A stretch of DNA of 35,711 bases from Rhodopila globiformis. GTDB lineage: Bacteria; Pseudomonadota; Alphaproteobacteria; Acetobacterales; Acetobacteraceae. Under the pieces are notes generated by a model. It saw only the letters and a list, made by a program, of their open reading frames with translations, made no database searches and had not been told where the DNA came from. The stretch's first letter is position 1. Each line of letters opens with the position of its first letter. The DNA is taken from contig NZ_NHRY01000062.1 in assembly GCF_002937115.1 (NCBI RefSeq), positions 1 through 35,711 on the forward strand, given 5' to 3'. Positions 24,354 to 32,111 of this stretch are shown here, one piece after another. The position numbers and the translations under genes are program-made.

Positions 24354-24367
24354 CACCCGGCCGGGTG
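24354..24367. repeat. 14-bp perfect palindrome between dodecin and hdeD
   Basis: CACCCGGCCGGGTG is a perfect palindrome 13 bp downstream of the hdeD-like stop and about 62 bp before the dodecin start. It could be a regulator site or a weak terminator stem, but it lacks a loop and a T-run. Confidence 0.3.
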
Positions 24368-24380
24368 CCGGTCGTGCCGC

Positions 24381-25004
24381 CTAGGCCGGCGCGCCGGGGC
24401 TGCGCGGCAAGCCGATGTGCCGCTCACGCAGCCGCCAGGCGGCGACCAGCAGGGTGATGCCGAAGAAGATCGCGTAGAACCCCAGCCACCATGCCACCAC
24501 CACGGCGCCGATCATCGGCGCGGCCGCCAGCAGCAGGCCCCAGACCAGCGAGACGATGCCGCCGAGCGCCAGCCACCAGCGCCCGTGGCTGGCATGCAGC
24601 CGGAAAGCGGCGACAAGCTCCAGCACGCCGGTGATCAGCGCCCAGGCCGCCAGCAGGATGACGAAGGCCCAGACCGCCACGGCGGGCATGGCCAGGGCGA
24701 TCAGCCCCATGATGATGCTCAGCACCGCCTCCCACAGCAGCGGGCCCCACCGCACCCCGGCCTTGGCGGCCCGCCAGGTCACCACCAGTTCGATGACCCC
24801 GTCGGCCAGCAGGTAGGCGCCGAACAGCAGGGCCAGGGACAGCAGGGCCGCCCCAGGGGCCGCCAGCGCGACCAACCCGAACAGCACGGCGATCACGCCG
24901 CGCAACGCGACCGTCCACCAGTGCCGTGCGAGCATCCCGTTCATCGGGTCCAGGTCCCCGAGCACCCCCAGGGGTCCGTATTGTTGAGGCGTGCCGTTGG
25001 CCAT
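24381..25004 (-). CDS. HdeD family membrane protein
   Basis: A 207-residue membrane protein with about six hydrophobic helices in three pairs (for example VALRGVIAVLFGLVALAAPG, LLSLALLFGAYLLADGVIEL, WWLALGGIVSLVWGLLLAAA). This is the layout of HdeD-type proteins, linked with acid resistance in E. coli but of unclear role elsewhere. The start at 25004 follows CAGGAGGACAGC; a longer frame runs upstream over the gap to hsp20 and is rejected. It is 85 bp downstream of hsp20 on the same strand and may be co-transcribed with it. Confidence 0.8.
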   Translation of the reverse strand: MANGTPQQYGPLGVLGDLDPMNGMLARHWWTVALRGVIAVLFGLVALAAPGAALLSLALLFGAYLLADGVIELVVTWRAAKAGVRWGPLLWEAVLSIIMGLIALAMPAVAVWAFVILLAAWALITGVLELVAAFRLHASHGRWWLALGGIVSLVWGLLLAAAPMIGAVVVAWWLGFYAIFFGITLLVAAWRLRERHIGLPRSPGAPA

Positions 25005-25089
25005 GCTGTCCTCCTGTCTCCTGTTGTTGGCGCCCCCTGCGCGCCGGCCGTGCGGGGCTTCGCCCTGGCGGGCCGGCCAGGGGGCGGTC

Positions 25090-25632
25090 CTAGGCGCCGG
25101 TGCCGGATGGCGGCGTCTCGGTCTGCGGCTGTGACGACGTGCCGCGGACTTCGATCTTCCGCCGCTGCTCCCGCTCCTTCGGCTTCGGTACGGCAATGGT
25201 AAGCACACCGTTCTCGAAGCTGGCGTTCACTTCATCCGGATTGACCTGGAACGGCAGTTGCAGGCTGCGCTGGAACACGCCGTAGGCGCGTTCGGTGAAG
25301 TGGGTGTTCTCGCGCTCGTCCTTGCGTTCCACTTTCTTTTCGGCGCGCAGGGTCAGCACGCCGTCGTCCAGCGCGACCTCGATATCCTGCTCCTTCACGC
25401 CGGGGAGTTCGGCGATGATGCGGACGTCGTTCTCGGTTTCGGTGACTTCCACCCGCGGCGACAGCAGGCCGCGCACCGGCTCGGGCGCCTGCGGGAACAG
25501 GTTGCCTTCGGGGCCGAACACGTCCTCGAACAAGCGGTTCATCTGCCGCTGCAGGACGGTGAACGGCGAGGTGCCCATGCCGCGATCGACCAGCGAGCCG
25601 GGACGGAATTGTTGAATCGGGTTGTACGCCAT
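25090..25632 (-). CDS. Hsp20/alpha-crystallin small heat shock protein
   Basis: A 180-residue small chaperone that holds unfolding proteins. The N-terminal arm contains FTVLQRQMNRLFEDVFG. The alpha-crystallin domain (about residues 58-160) shows VEVTETENDVRIIAELPGVK, DIEVALDDGVLTLRAEKK and YGVFQRSLQLPFQV, and ends with the signature ASFENGVLTIAVPK. The start at 25632 follows ACAGGAG. A -10-like TATAAT and a strong hairpin in the presumed leader lie upstream. It is first of a possible hsp20-hdeD unit. Confidence 0.92.
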   Translation of the reverse strand: MAYNPIQQFRPGSLVDRGMGTSPFTVLQRQMNRLFEDVFGPEGNLFPQAPEPVRGLLSPRVEVTETENDVRIIAELPGVKEQDIEVALDDGVLTLRAEKKVERKDERENTHFTERAYGVFQRSLQLPFQVNPDEVNASFENGVLTIAVPKPKEREQRRKIEVRGTSSQPQTETPPSGTGA

Positions 25633-25702
25633 GTCTGAACTGCTCCTGTTGCTTCCAGGTCGGTGATTGTGCCACCGGGACAGTTGTTTCAGAGATGAGG
25701 AT

Positions 25703-25736
25703 GGACGCCGGTCTGCCCGGCGTCCACTCAATTATA
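25703..25736 (-). promoter_or_regulatory. hsp20 promoter -10 and leader hairpin
   Basis: Reading the minus strand, CCCATATAAT contains a perfect TATAAT (25736-25731) and also resembles the CCCATnT -10 of heat-shock sigma32 promoters; no good -35 was found. Just downstream a perfect 9-bp stem GGACGCCGG/CCGGCGTCC (25703-25711 and 25717-25725) with a 5-nt loop would sit at the very 5' end of the transcript, about 70 nt before the start codon. It could stabilise the mRNA or be the first stem of a thermosensor; a ROSE-type anti-SD stem was not evident. Confidence 0.4.
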
Positions 25737-26002
25737 TGGGTGAGCCGGCGGTGACTTGCGAGTCCGTAAAACTGCGTAGCCGCCATTCCCGGCCGCGGCG
25801 CCGGCCTGTCACCGGCGCCACTCGGAACAGTTCGCTTTATCAGCCTCCTAGCGGCCGCCTGCCGGCTTGCTGGACCGGGGCAGAAACGGCATCAGCGACA
25901 TTGCCTGTACATCAATCACCCGCAGCGCCGGGGTGGGCGCCATGGATTTGGCCCTTGTTATCCGGAGTGCCCGGCCGCGTTCGCGCCGTCGCGGCCTAAT
26001 GC

Positions 26003-26172
26003 CTTCTCTGCGTGCTCTGCGCCCCGCTCTGCGCGCTCTGCGTTGAATCGCGGTGGTGGGGCGCCACCGGCGTTCAGGGTTGGGCGTCTTACCGGCGACG
26101 CCGTTCTTTGTTGCGGCACCGCATTTTTGCAACGCAGAGATCGCAGAGCGGGGCGCAGAGCACGCAGAGAAG
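26003..26172. repeat. CTCTGCG-type palindromic element, copy 1
   Basis: Two 42-bp arms (26003-26044 and 26131-26172) are inverted to each other at 40 of 42 positions around an 86-nt middle. Each arm holds four copies of the heptamer CGCAGAG (or its complement) spaced 9-12 bp. The middle (TCGCGGTGGT, GCGCCACCGGCGTT, GTTGCGGCACCGCATTTT) recurs in the same orientation in copy 2 at 31674-31838. No coding capacity is apparent. The preceding stretch 25760-26002 shows nothing recognisable. Confidence 0.85.
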
Positions 26173-26274
26173 CAATTCGGACGCCCTGCGGGCGCGGTGG
26201 CTGTGCGTTGAACGCCGTATGGCCAGAACAATGAAGGCCGTATCCGTAAGACAGCGGCGGCCGTTGCCATCCCC

Positions 26275-26787
26275 TCATGCCGGGCAGCCGGGACAAGCCC
26301 ATACGGCATGCACACATTCTGGAAACGACTGCAAAACCAGGCGCTCGCCTGGTGCCCGGGACCGTTGCCGCTCTGTCGCGGCGGCGCGTTTGGCTGGCAA
26401 GCGGCCGACCGAAGGTGCGCAGGGCCGCGTCGCCGTGGCGTCGCTCCCACATCCGGCGTGGGGCATCCTGCCCATTGGGATGGGGTGGGGGCGGGTTTGC
26501 CACCGCAATCAAGTGGACACGGAGTTCCACGGTGTTTGCACGGAGTTTCACGGAGGATGTGGATATTGCGCTTCGCGCGAAGCGCCTGAAATCATCGGAT
26601 GCCGCCACAGGGGCGACCATGTTGGGGACGCCCCGGATGACTCCGTGAAACTCCGTGCAAACCCCGTGGAACTCCGTGTTCGCTTGATTGCCGTCGGTGA
26701 AACCGGCACGGGCCGTGACAGTGTGACGCATGGCTGCAGCGGACCGTTTCCGTAATCTGTGCATCCCGTGGGGACGCGCCCGGGCCA
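26275..26787. repeat. fragments of the mosaic repeat enclosing another palindrome
   Basis: At 26275-26327 (GGACAAGCCCATACGGCATG, then CACACATT and GGAAACG) and at 26739-26787 (GCGGACCGTTTCCG, TCTGTGCATCCCGTGGGGAC) are diverged, inverted pieces of the flanks seen in mosaic copies A and B. Between them sits the CACGGAG-type palindrome. The layout suggests one repeat inserted in or near another. The rest of 26173-27105 shows no gene that I would support. Confidence 0.6.
26505..26691. repeat. CACGGAG-type palindromic element
   Basis: Arms 26505-26555 and 26641-26691 are inverted repeats with 48 of 51 positions matching, around an 85-nt middle. Each arm carries four spaced copies of CACGGAG (one degenerate) at 10-11-bp steps and ends in GCAATCAAG. 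Only one copy occurs in the window. Confidence 0.85.
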
Positions 26788-27105
26788 GGCTCCGGTCCGG
26801 CATTCACGCCTGGCGACGTTGAAGCCGCGGAAGGGCCTGCATGCCACAGGCGCTAAAATGGCGGGACCGGCGGCACGGGCGTTGCCACAACGTCATGGTG
26901 GGCCTGCGGTCGCCATGACGACGGAGCAGTCGCGCACCGGCCGTGCCCCTATATTGCGCCCACCCCGACGTGGCCGGAACCCGCCGGGCCGCCTGCCCTG
27001 CCATTCTCCGCCCAGACGGCGACGTCGCCGCGCCCGCGTGATCCCGCTTTTCGCCACAGGCCCGCACGGGCTAGCATGGGGCCGCCAGGCGTGGAGGAAT
27101 TCTGC

Positions 27106-27867
27106 ATGAACAAGGTCGCGGCCGTCACCGGGGCGGCATCGGGTATTGGCGAGGCGGCGACCCGCCGGCTGCTGCAGGCCGGCTGGACCGTCTATGGCCT
27201 CGATCTCCAGGCCGAGCGGCTGGAGGCGATGGAGGACGAACTGTCCCGCTACCAGGACCATTTCCGCCCGATCATCTGCGACGTCGCCGACAGTTCCAGC
27301 GTCGGCGTCGCCTTCGCCGGCCTCGGCTCCGGCCTGAACGCGCTGGTCTGCTGCGCCGGGGTGCTGCGCACCGGGCTGCTGGAGGACATGCCGATCGAGG
27401 ACTTCGACCTGGTGATGAACACCAACCTGCGGGGGACGTTCCTGTGCGCGCAGCGGGCGCTGCCGCTGCTGCGCGCCTCGGCCTCGCCCGAGGACCCGTC
27501 GCGCGTGGTGCTGCTGTCCTCGATCGCGGCGCTGCGGCCGAAGGTGGTCAGCGGCGCCTATGCGGCATCGAAGGCGGGGGTCAGCCAGTTGTGCCGGGTG
27601 ATGGCGGTGGAATGGGCGGCGTCTGGCGTGCTGGTCAACGCTCTGGCGCCCGGGACGGTGGACACGCCGATGGTGCGCGCCGTGGCGGATGACGACAAGG
27701 GCTACCGGCCGTCGGGCGCCTCGCCGCTGGGCCGCATCGCGCAGCCGGACGACATCGTGGACGTCATCATGTTCCTGCTGTCGGACGCGGCACGCTATGT
27801 CACCGGCACGACCATCCCGGTCGACGGCGGCACCCAGGCAGCGTTCGTGCCCCCGGGGGACCGCTGA
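27106..27867 (+). CDS. short-chain dehydrogenase/reductase
   Basis: A 253-residue classical SDR. The cofactor motif TGAASGIG is at residues 8-15. The catalytic Ser139, Tyr152 and Lys156 are in place (LLSSIAALR, SGAYAASKAG), as are NTNLRGTF and the closing GTTIPVDGG. The usual NAG motif reads CCAG. Asp33 after strand 2 (YGLDLQ) favours NAD over NADP. ATG 27106 follows GTGGAGGAA. The substrate is unknown. It is followed on the same strand, after about 104 bp, by the polyamine-type transporter genes and may be transcribed with them. Confidence 0.88.
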   Translation: MNKVAAVTGAASGIGEAATRRLLQAGWTVYGLDLQAERLEAMEDELSRYQDHFRPIICDVADSSSVGVAFAGLGSGLNALVCCAGVLRTGLLEDMPIEDFDLVMNTNLRGTFLCAQRALPLLRASASPEDPSRVVLLSSIAALRPKVVSGAYAASKAGVSQLCRVMAVEWAASGVLVNALAPGTVDTPMVRAVADDDKGYRPSGASPLGRIAQPDDIVDVIMFLLSDAARYVTGTTIPVDGGTQAAFVPPGDR

Positions 27868-27971
27868 TGGGAGGGCTACGGCAGACCGCCGGCAGGTTGG
27901 GATGCAGGGTCGCCGCCATGACGATGAAGGAACGCCGCCGTCGGCCCGCCTCACCCTTCGTGCGGTTTGCC

Positions 27972-29087
27972 ATGACAGGCATGCCGATGCTGCGGCGGCT
28001 CGCCTTGCTGCTCCTGCTGGCGCTGCCGGCCCTGGCCTTGCCGGCCCTGGCGCGGGCGGAACAGCGCGTCGTCAATGTCTACAACTGGACCGACTACGTC
28101 GATCCCGCGGTGCTGGCGCAGTTCACCCGGGAAACCGGCATCAACGTCCGCTACGACGTGTTCGACAGCCTGGAGACGCTGGAGGCGAAGCTGCTCGCCG
28201 GCCACTCCGGCTACGACGTCGTGGTGCCGACCAGCGAGCCGACGTTCTCGCGGCTGATCCGCGCCGGGGCGCTGGCCGAGATCGACCGGGCCAAGGTGCC
28301 GAACTGGAGCAACCTCGATCCGGCGCTGATGCAGCGGGTGGCGGAGTCCGATCCCGGCAACCGCCACGGGGCGATCTACCTGTGGGGCTCCACCGGCCTG
28401 GGGTTCAACCCGGACCGCATCCACGCGCTGGCGCCGGACGCGCCGCTGGATTCGTGGGCGCTGCTGCTCGATCCGGCCTGGGCGAAGCGGCTGGCGCCGT
28501 GCGGCATCATCATGATGGATTCGGCGATCGACGTGTTCCCCTCGGTGCTGCACTATCTCGGCCGCTCGCCCGACAGCGGCGCGCCGGCGGACATCGCAGC
28601 GGCGGAGAAGGCGCTGATGGCGATCCGGCCGTATATCCGGCAGTTCGCCAGCGGCGGCGCACTGGAGGCGCTGGCGACCGGGCAGGCCTGTCTGGCGCTC
28701 GACTACTCCGGCGACGTGGTGCAGGCCCGGGCGCGGGCGAAGCAGGCGGGGAACGGCGTCACCGTGCGCTATGTCGCGCCGAAGGAGGGCGCGCAGATCG
28801 GCTTCGACATGCTGGCGATCCCGACCGACGCGCCGGACAAGCCCGAGGCCCTGGCGCTGATCAACTTCCTGCTGCGGCCGGCGATCATGGCGCGGATCAC
28901 CGACGCCACGCATTATCCCAACGCCATTCCCGCCACCCGCAAGCTGGTGGACCCGGCCCTGCTGAACGACCCGAACGTGTTCCCGCCCGAGGCCGAGATG
29001 CGGCGCTTCTTCACCGTCCACGCCACCACGCCCGCCGCCGATCGGCTGCGGACGCGGGCATGGTCGCGGTTCAAGGCGGGTGGCTGA
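27972..29087 (+). CDS. potF: spermidine/putrescine-type ABC transporter substrate-binding protein
   Basis: A 371-residue periplasmic binding protein of the PotD/PotF family. A signal peptide is visible (RRLALLLLLALPALALPALA, then cleavage near ARA-EQ). The mature start RVVNVYNWTDYVDPAVLAQF is a family hallmark, followed by DVVVPTSEPTFSRL, WGSTGLGFN and a C-terminal INFLLRPAIMARITDATHYP typical of PotF. The start is uncertain: ATGs at 27972 and 27981 are both possible and neither has a good ribosome site. It overlaps or abuts the ATPase gene. The ligand is probably putrescine or a related polyamine. Confidence 0.87.
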   Translation: MTGMPMLRRLALLLLLALPALALPALARAEQRVVNVYNWTDYVDPAVLAQFTRETGINVRYDVFDSLETLEAKLLAGHSGYDVVVPTSEPTFSRLIRAGALAEIDRAKVPNWSNLDPALMQRVAESDPGNRHGAIYLWGSTGLGFNPDRIHALAPDAPLDSWALLLDPAWAKRLAPCGIIMMDSAIDVFPSVLHYLGRSPDSGAPADIAAAEKALMAIRPYIRQFASGGALEALATGQACLALDYSGDVVQARARAKQAGNGVTVRYVAPKEGAQIGFDMLAIPTDAPDKPEALALINFLLRPAIMARITDATHYPNAIPATRKLVDPALLNDPNVFPPEAEMRRFFTVHATTPAADRLRTRAWSRFKAGG

Positions 29088-29103
29088 CGGCGAGTTCCGC
29101 GCC

Positions 29104-30198
29104 ATGGCTGCGACCAACGGCCAGGCGCAGCCGGACCGGACCGCGTTGCTGGGCGTCAGCGGCCTGACCGTCCGCTACGGTCCGGCCGTGGCGCTCGATG
29201 ACCTGGACCTGACGGTGCGGCGGGACGAGCTGTTCGTGCTGCTGGGCGCCTCGGGGTCCGGCAAGACGACGCTGCTGCGGGCGCTGGCGGGGTTCTTGCG
29301 GCCTGACGCCGGGCGGATCGTGCTGAACGGCACCGACATGACCGCGCTGCCGCCGCACCGCCGGCCGGTCAACACCATGTTCCAGTCCTACGCGCTGTTC
29401 CCGCACATGAGCGTCGCCGCCAATATCGGCTTCGGCCTGCGCCAGCAGGGCGTGTCGCGCGCCGAGACGAAGCGGCGGGTGGCGGCGATGCTGGCGCTGG
29501 TGCGGCTGCAGGACTACGGCAGCCGCCGCCCGTCGGAGCTGTCCGGCGGCCAGCAGCAGCGGGTGGCGCTGGCGCGCAGCCTGGCGCCTCACCCGGCGCT
29601 GCTGCTGCTGGACGAGCCGCTGTCGGCGCTGGACGAGGCGCTGCGGATGGAGACCCGCGCGGACCTGGTGCGGCTGCGGCGGGAACTCGGCATCAGCTTC
29701 GTCCTGGTCACCCACGACCAGGAAGAGGCGCTGGAAATGGCCGATCGGCTGGGGGTGATGCAAGGCGGGCGGATGGTGCAGATCGGCACGCCGGCGGACC
29801 TGTATGAGCATCCGGCGAACCGGTTCGTCGCCTCGTTCCTGGGCGGCGCCAACCTGCTGCCTTGCGTGGTCGCCGCCGATAGCGTGTCGGTCGGGCTGCC
29901 GGGGCTGGGCGCATGCGTCCATGCCGAGCGGCCCGGCTCGCCGGGACCGGGGCTACTGGCGCTGCGGCCGGAGCGGCTGCGGCTGGATGGCGCGGGGCAG
30001 GCCAACGGGCTGGACGGCGTTGTCGGCGATCGCACCTATGCCGGGGATGCCCTGTCGGTCACGGTCCGGCTGGCGGACGGGTCGGCGCTGCGGGTGAAGC
30101 AGTCGCTGGCGGATGGGCTGGCCTCGGCCCGGCAGGAGCCCGGCACGGCGGTGCGCGTCGGCTGGCAGCCTGATGCCTGCATCCTGTTGCCGGAATGA
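29104..30198 (+). CDS. potG: polyamine-type ABC transporter ATP-binding protein
   Basis: A 364-residue ABC ATPase. Walker A LLGASGSGKTTLLRALAG, Q-loop MFQSYALFPHM, signature LSGGQQQRVALARSLA, Walker B LLLLDEPLSALDEA and the His-loop VTHDQEEALEMADRLG are intact. A TOBE-type C-terminal domain follows (ALRPERLRL onward). ATG 29104 is used; a GTG at 29080 overlapping the potF stop is an alternative. A mosaic repeat (30247-30555) separates it from the permease gene, so downstream expression may be uneven. Confidence 0.9.
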   Translation: MAATNGQAQPDRTALLGVSGLTVRYGPAVALDDLDLTVRRDELFVLLGASGSGKTTLLRALAGFLRPDAGRIVLNGTDMTALPPHRRPVNTMFQSYALFPHMSVAANIGFGLRQQGVSRAETKRRVAAMLALVRLQDYGSRRPSELSGGQQQRVALARSLAPHPALLLLDEPLSALDEALRMETRADLVRLRRELGISFVLVTHDQEEALEMADRLGVMQGGRMVQIGTPADLYEHPANRFVASFLGGANLLPCVVAADSVSVGLPGLGACVHAERPGSPGPGLLALRPERLRLDGAGQANGLDGVVGDRTYAGDALSVTVRLADGSALRVKQSLADGLASARQEPGTAVRVGWQPDACILLPE

Positions 30199-30246
30199 TG
30201 CCCGGCGGTTGGCCCCCTGCCCTTTCGTCACGGCCGTGGTCCCTAT

Positions 30247-30555
30247 CGTCATGGCCGGGCGTGTCCCCATGCGTATCAGGATAAGCTGTCGGTTGGAGAA
30301 GGATTTGGCGGCGCGCGCCGTTCCCACATCGTCATGGCCCGGCTTGTCCGGGCCACCTATTCCAGCACGTGTGCCGCGACAGGTGGCCCGGACAAGCCGG
30401 GCCATGACGAAAGGGAAACGCCGCGGCGGACCGTTTCCGAGATGTGTGCATTGCGTAGGGACAAGCCGGGCCATGACGATTGGGGAAAGGCCGTTCTCCG
30501 GCTACCACATTATCCTGATATGCACGGGGACACGCCCGGCCATGATGGCAGCGCA
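30247..30555. repeat. palindromic mosaic repeat, copy B
   Basis: This element lies inside the transporter operon. Its core has perfect 30-bp inverted arms (30329-30358 and 30381-30410) around a 22-nt loop; the 82-bp core is the exact reverse complement of the core of copy A. The flanks also correspond in inverted order (GTATCAGGATAAGC on the left, AAGGGAAACG and GATGTGTGCATT on the right). A transcript would form a very stable stem here. The whole gap 30199-30581 holds nothing else. Confidence 0.88.
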
Positions 30556-30581
30556 ACGCCCCGGCACGCGGGCACCTTAGC

Positions 30582-31397
30582 ATGAGATGGTCCCTCGCCC
30601 TGCCCGTGGCCTGGCTGCTTCTGCTGCTGGTGGCGCCGCTGGCGATCGTCGCGATGATCGCGCTGGCGCAGCCGGCGGACAGCATCCCGCCGTACAGCCT
30701 GGGCTTCAGCCTGGACAACCTGACAATGGTCGCGACCGACCCGCTCTACCGCGACGCGCTGCTGCGCAGCGTGCGGGTGGCGGGGCTGTCCACCGTGGCG
30801 TGCCTGCTGGCGGGCTTCCCGATGGCGCTGGCGATCGCCCGTGCCGCGCCGCGCTGGCAGAACCCGCTGCTGCTGGCGGTGATGCTGCCGTTCTGGACCG
30901 GCTTCCTGATGCGCATCAACGCCTGGATCGGCCTGCTGGCGGATAATGGCTGGATCGCGCGGCTGGCGGGGACTCACATGCTGTACACCGATGCCGCGAT
31001 GTATATCGGCATCGTCTACACCTACCTGCCGTTCATGGTGCTGCCGATCTACGCGCGGCTGTCGCGGCTGGACCCGGCGCTGATGGAGGCGGCGGCGGAC
31101 CTGGGGGCGCCGCCGTGGCGGGTGTTCCTGCGCATCATCCTGCCGCTGTCGCTGCCCGGCGTCGCCGCCGGCGCCGCGCTGGTGTTCGTGCCGGCGATCG
31201 GGGAATACGTGATACCGGCGCTGCTCGGCGGGCCGCAGGCGCAACTGATCGGCCGGGTGCTGTGGGACGAGTTCTTCGCCAACCGCGACTGGCCGACGGC
31301 GGCCTCGGTGGCGGTGTGGCTGCTGCTGGTGCTGGTGGCGGTGCCGGCGGTGGCGGCGCGGGTTACCGGGCGGTTGCGTGCGGCCCGGACGCGCTGA
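30582..31397 (+). CDS. potH: polyamine-type ABC transporter permease
   Basis: A 271-residue inner-membrane permease of the PotB/PotH type with about six helices (ALPVAWLLLLLVAPLAIVAM, LLLAVMLPFWTGFLMRINAW, VAVWLLLVLVAVPAVAARV and others). The cytoplasmic EAA loop that contacts the ATPase reads EAAADLGAPPWRVFLRIILP. No Shine-Dalgarno-like site precedes the ATG, which lies 27 bp after the mosaic repeat. The partner permease (PotI/PotC) that normally follows is absent: the next 700 bp contain only a repeat and then an unrelated gene. Confidence 0.87.
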   Translation: MRWSLALPVAWLLLLLVAPLAIVAMIALAQPADSIPPYSLGFSLDNLTMVATDPLYRDALLRSVRVAGLSTVACLLAGFPMALAIARAAPRWQNPLLLAVMLPFWTGFLMRINAWIGLLADNGWIARLAGTHMLYTDAAMYIGIVYTYLPFMVLPIYARLSRLDPALMEAAADLGAPPWRVFLRIILPLSLPGVAAGAALVFVPAIGEYVIPALLGGPQAQLIGRVLWDEFFANRDWPTAASVAVWLLLVLVAVPAVAARVTGRLRAARTR

Positions 31398-32111
31398 GGC
31401 CGCGGGCGCGGGCGGTTCGCCGGGATGGCGGCTGCCGGCGTAACCAGCCGCGCCGTGCGTTGTCCGCCGTGAGGTTTCGGCTTGCCCCTGGCCTGGCCAG
31501 TCGTTGCGTGGAAGTATCGGGATGGCCGGCATTGTTCAAAGCGCCGTCAGCCTGACCGGAAGCGGCGACCTTGTCGCCGCATTTGTCATCCATGCCGTCA
31601 GCCGCTTCGATTTGTGTAAAAGCAGAGATGAACGTGGCCGTTGCCCCACCGCGACCGCAGGTCGCAATAAATTCTTCTCTGCGCGCCCTGCGCCCCGCTC
31701 TGCGATCTCTGCGTCGAATCGCGGTGGTTGCGGCGCCACCGGCGTTTGGGTTGGGCGACATACTGGCAACGCCGGATTTTGTTGCGGCACCGCATTTTCA
31801 ACGCAGAGCGCGCAGAGCGGGGCGCAGAGTGCGCAGAGTTGGGATCAGGGCGGCCTGCGGTCGCGTTCGATTTGCATCAATCGCGCGCCTTTCACCAGAG
31901 GCAGCCCAGCCGAAATTATATTGCTTGCAAGTGACGATAAGGCGACCTCTCCTTCCGGTGTGCAGCCCCTTCCACCAGCCAGGACAGCCGCGATATCGAC
32001 GCCGCAACGACCTCGGGTTTCCAGCCCGGCACGGACCTGCGCAATAATCGACGGCTCGGGGCATGGCGATCCGGTCAGGCCGTCATCCGCCCCCACACAG
32101 GGAGGAAAACC
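31398..32111. other. 714-bp gap with one palindromic element
   Basis: Apart from the CTCTGCG-type element, no gene is supported here. Open frames on both strands have no recognisable domain and cross the repeat. The position is where a second permease gene of the transporter would be expected, but no residual permease sequence (membrane helices or EAA loop) was seen. Confidence 0.5.
31674..31838. repeat. CTCTGCG-type palindromic element, copy 2
   Basis: This has the same architecture and orientation as copy 1 at 26003-26172: imperfect arms with repeated CTCTGCG/CGCAGAG heptamers around a shared middle containing TCGCGGTGGTT, GGCGCCACCGGCGTT and TTGTTGCGGCACCGCATTTT. The middle differs from copy 1 at scattered positions and by small indels, so the two are old copies. 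Flanking GACCGCAGGTCGCAATAAAT and GCCTGCGGTCGCGTTCGATT look inverted to each other. Confidence 0.85.

Noticed and set aside
24354..24367. Rho-independent terminator after hdeD
   Set aside because: The palindrome has no loop and no following T-run, so it is listed only as a palindrome.
26003..26172. Possible CRISPR-like array from the repeated CTCTGCG units
   Set aside because: The units are 7 bp with 2-5-bp spacers and are arranged as inverted arms, not as direct repeats with unique spacers; no cas genes are near.
25848..26803. Several overlapping frames in the repeat-rich gap, on both strands
   Set aside because: They cross palindromic repeats, show repeat-derived peptides such as RAERGAEHAE and have no ribosome sites; treated as non-coding.
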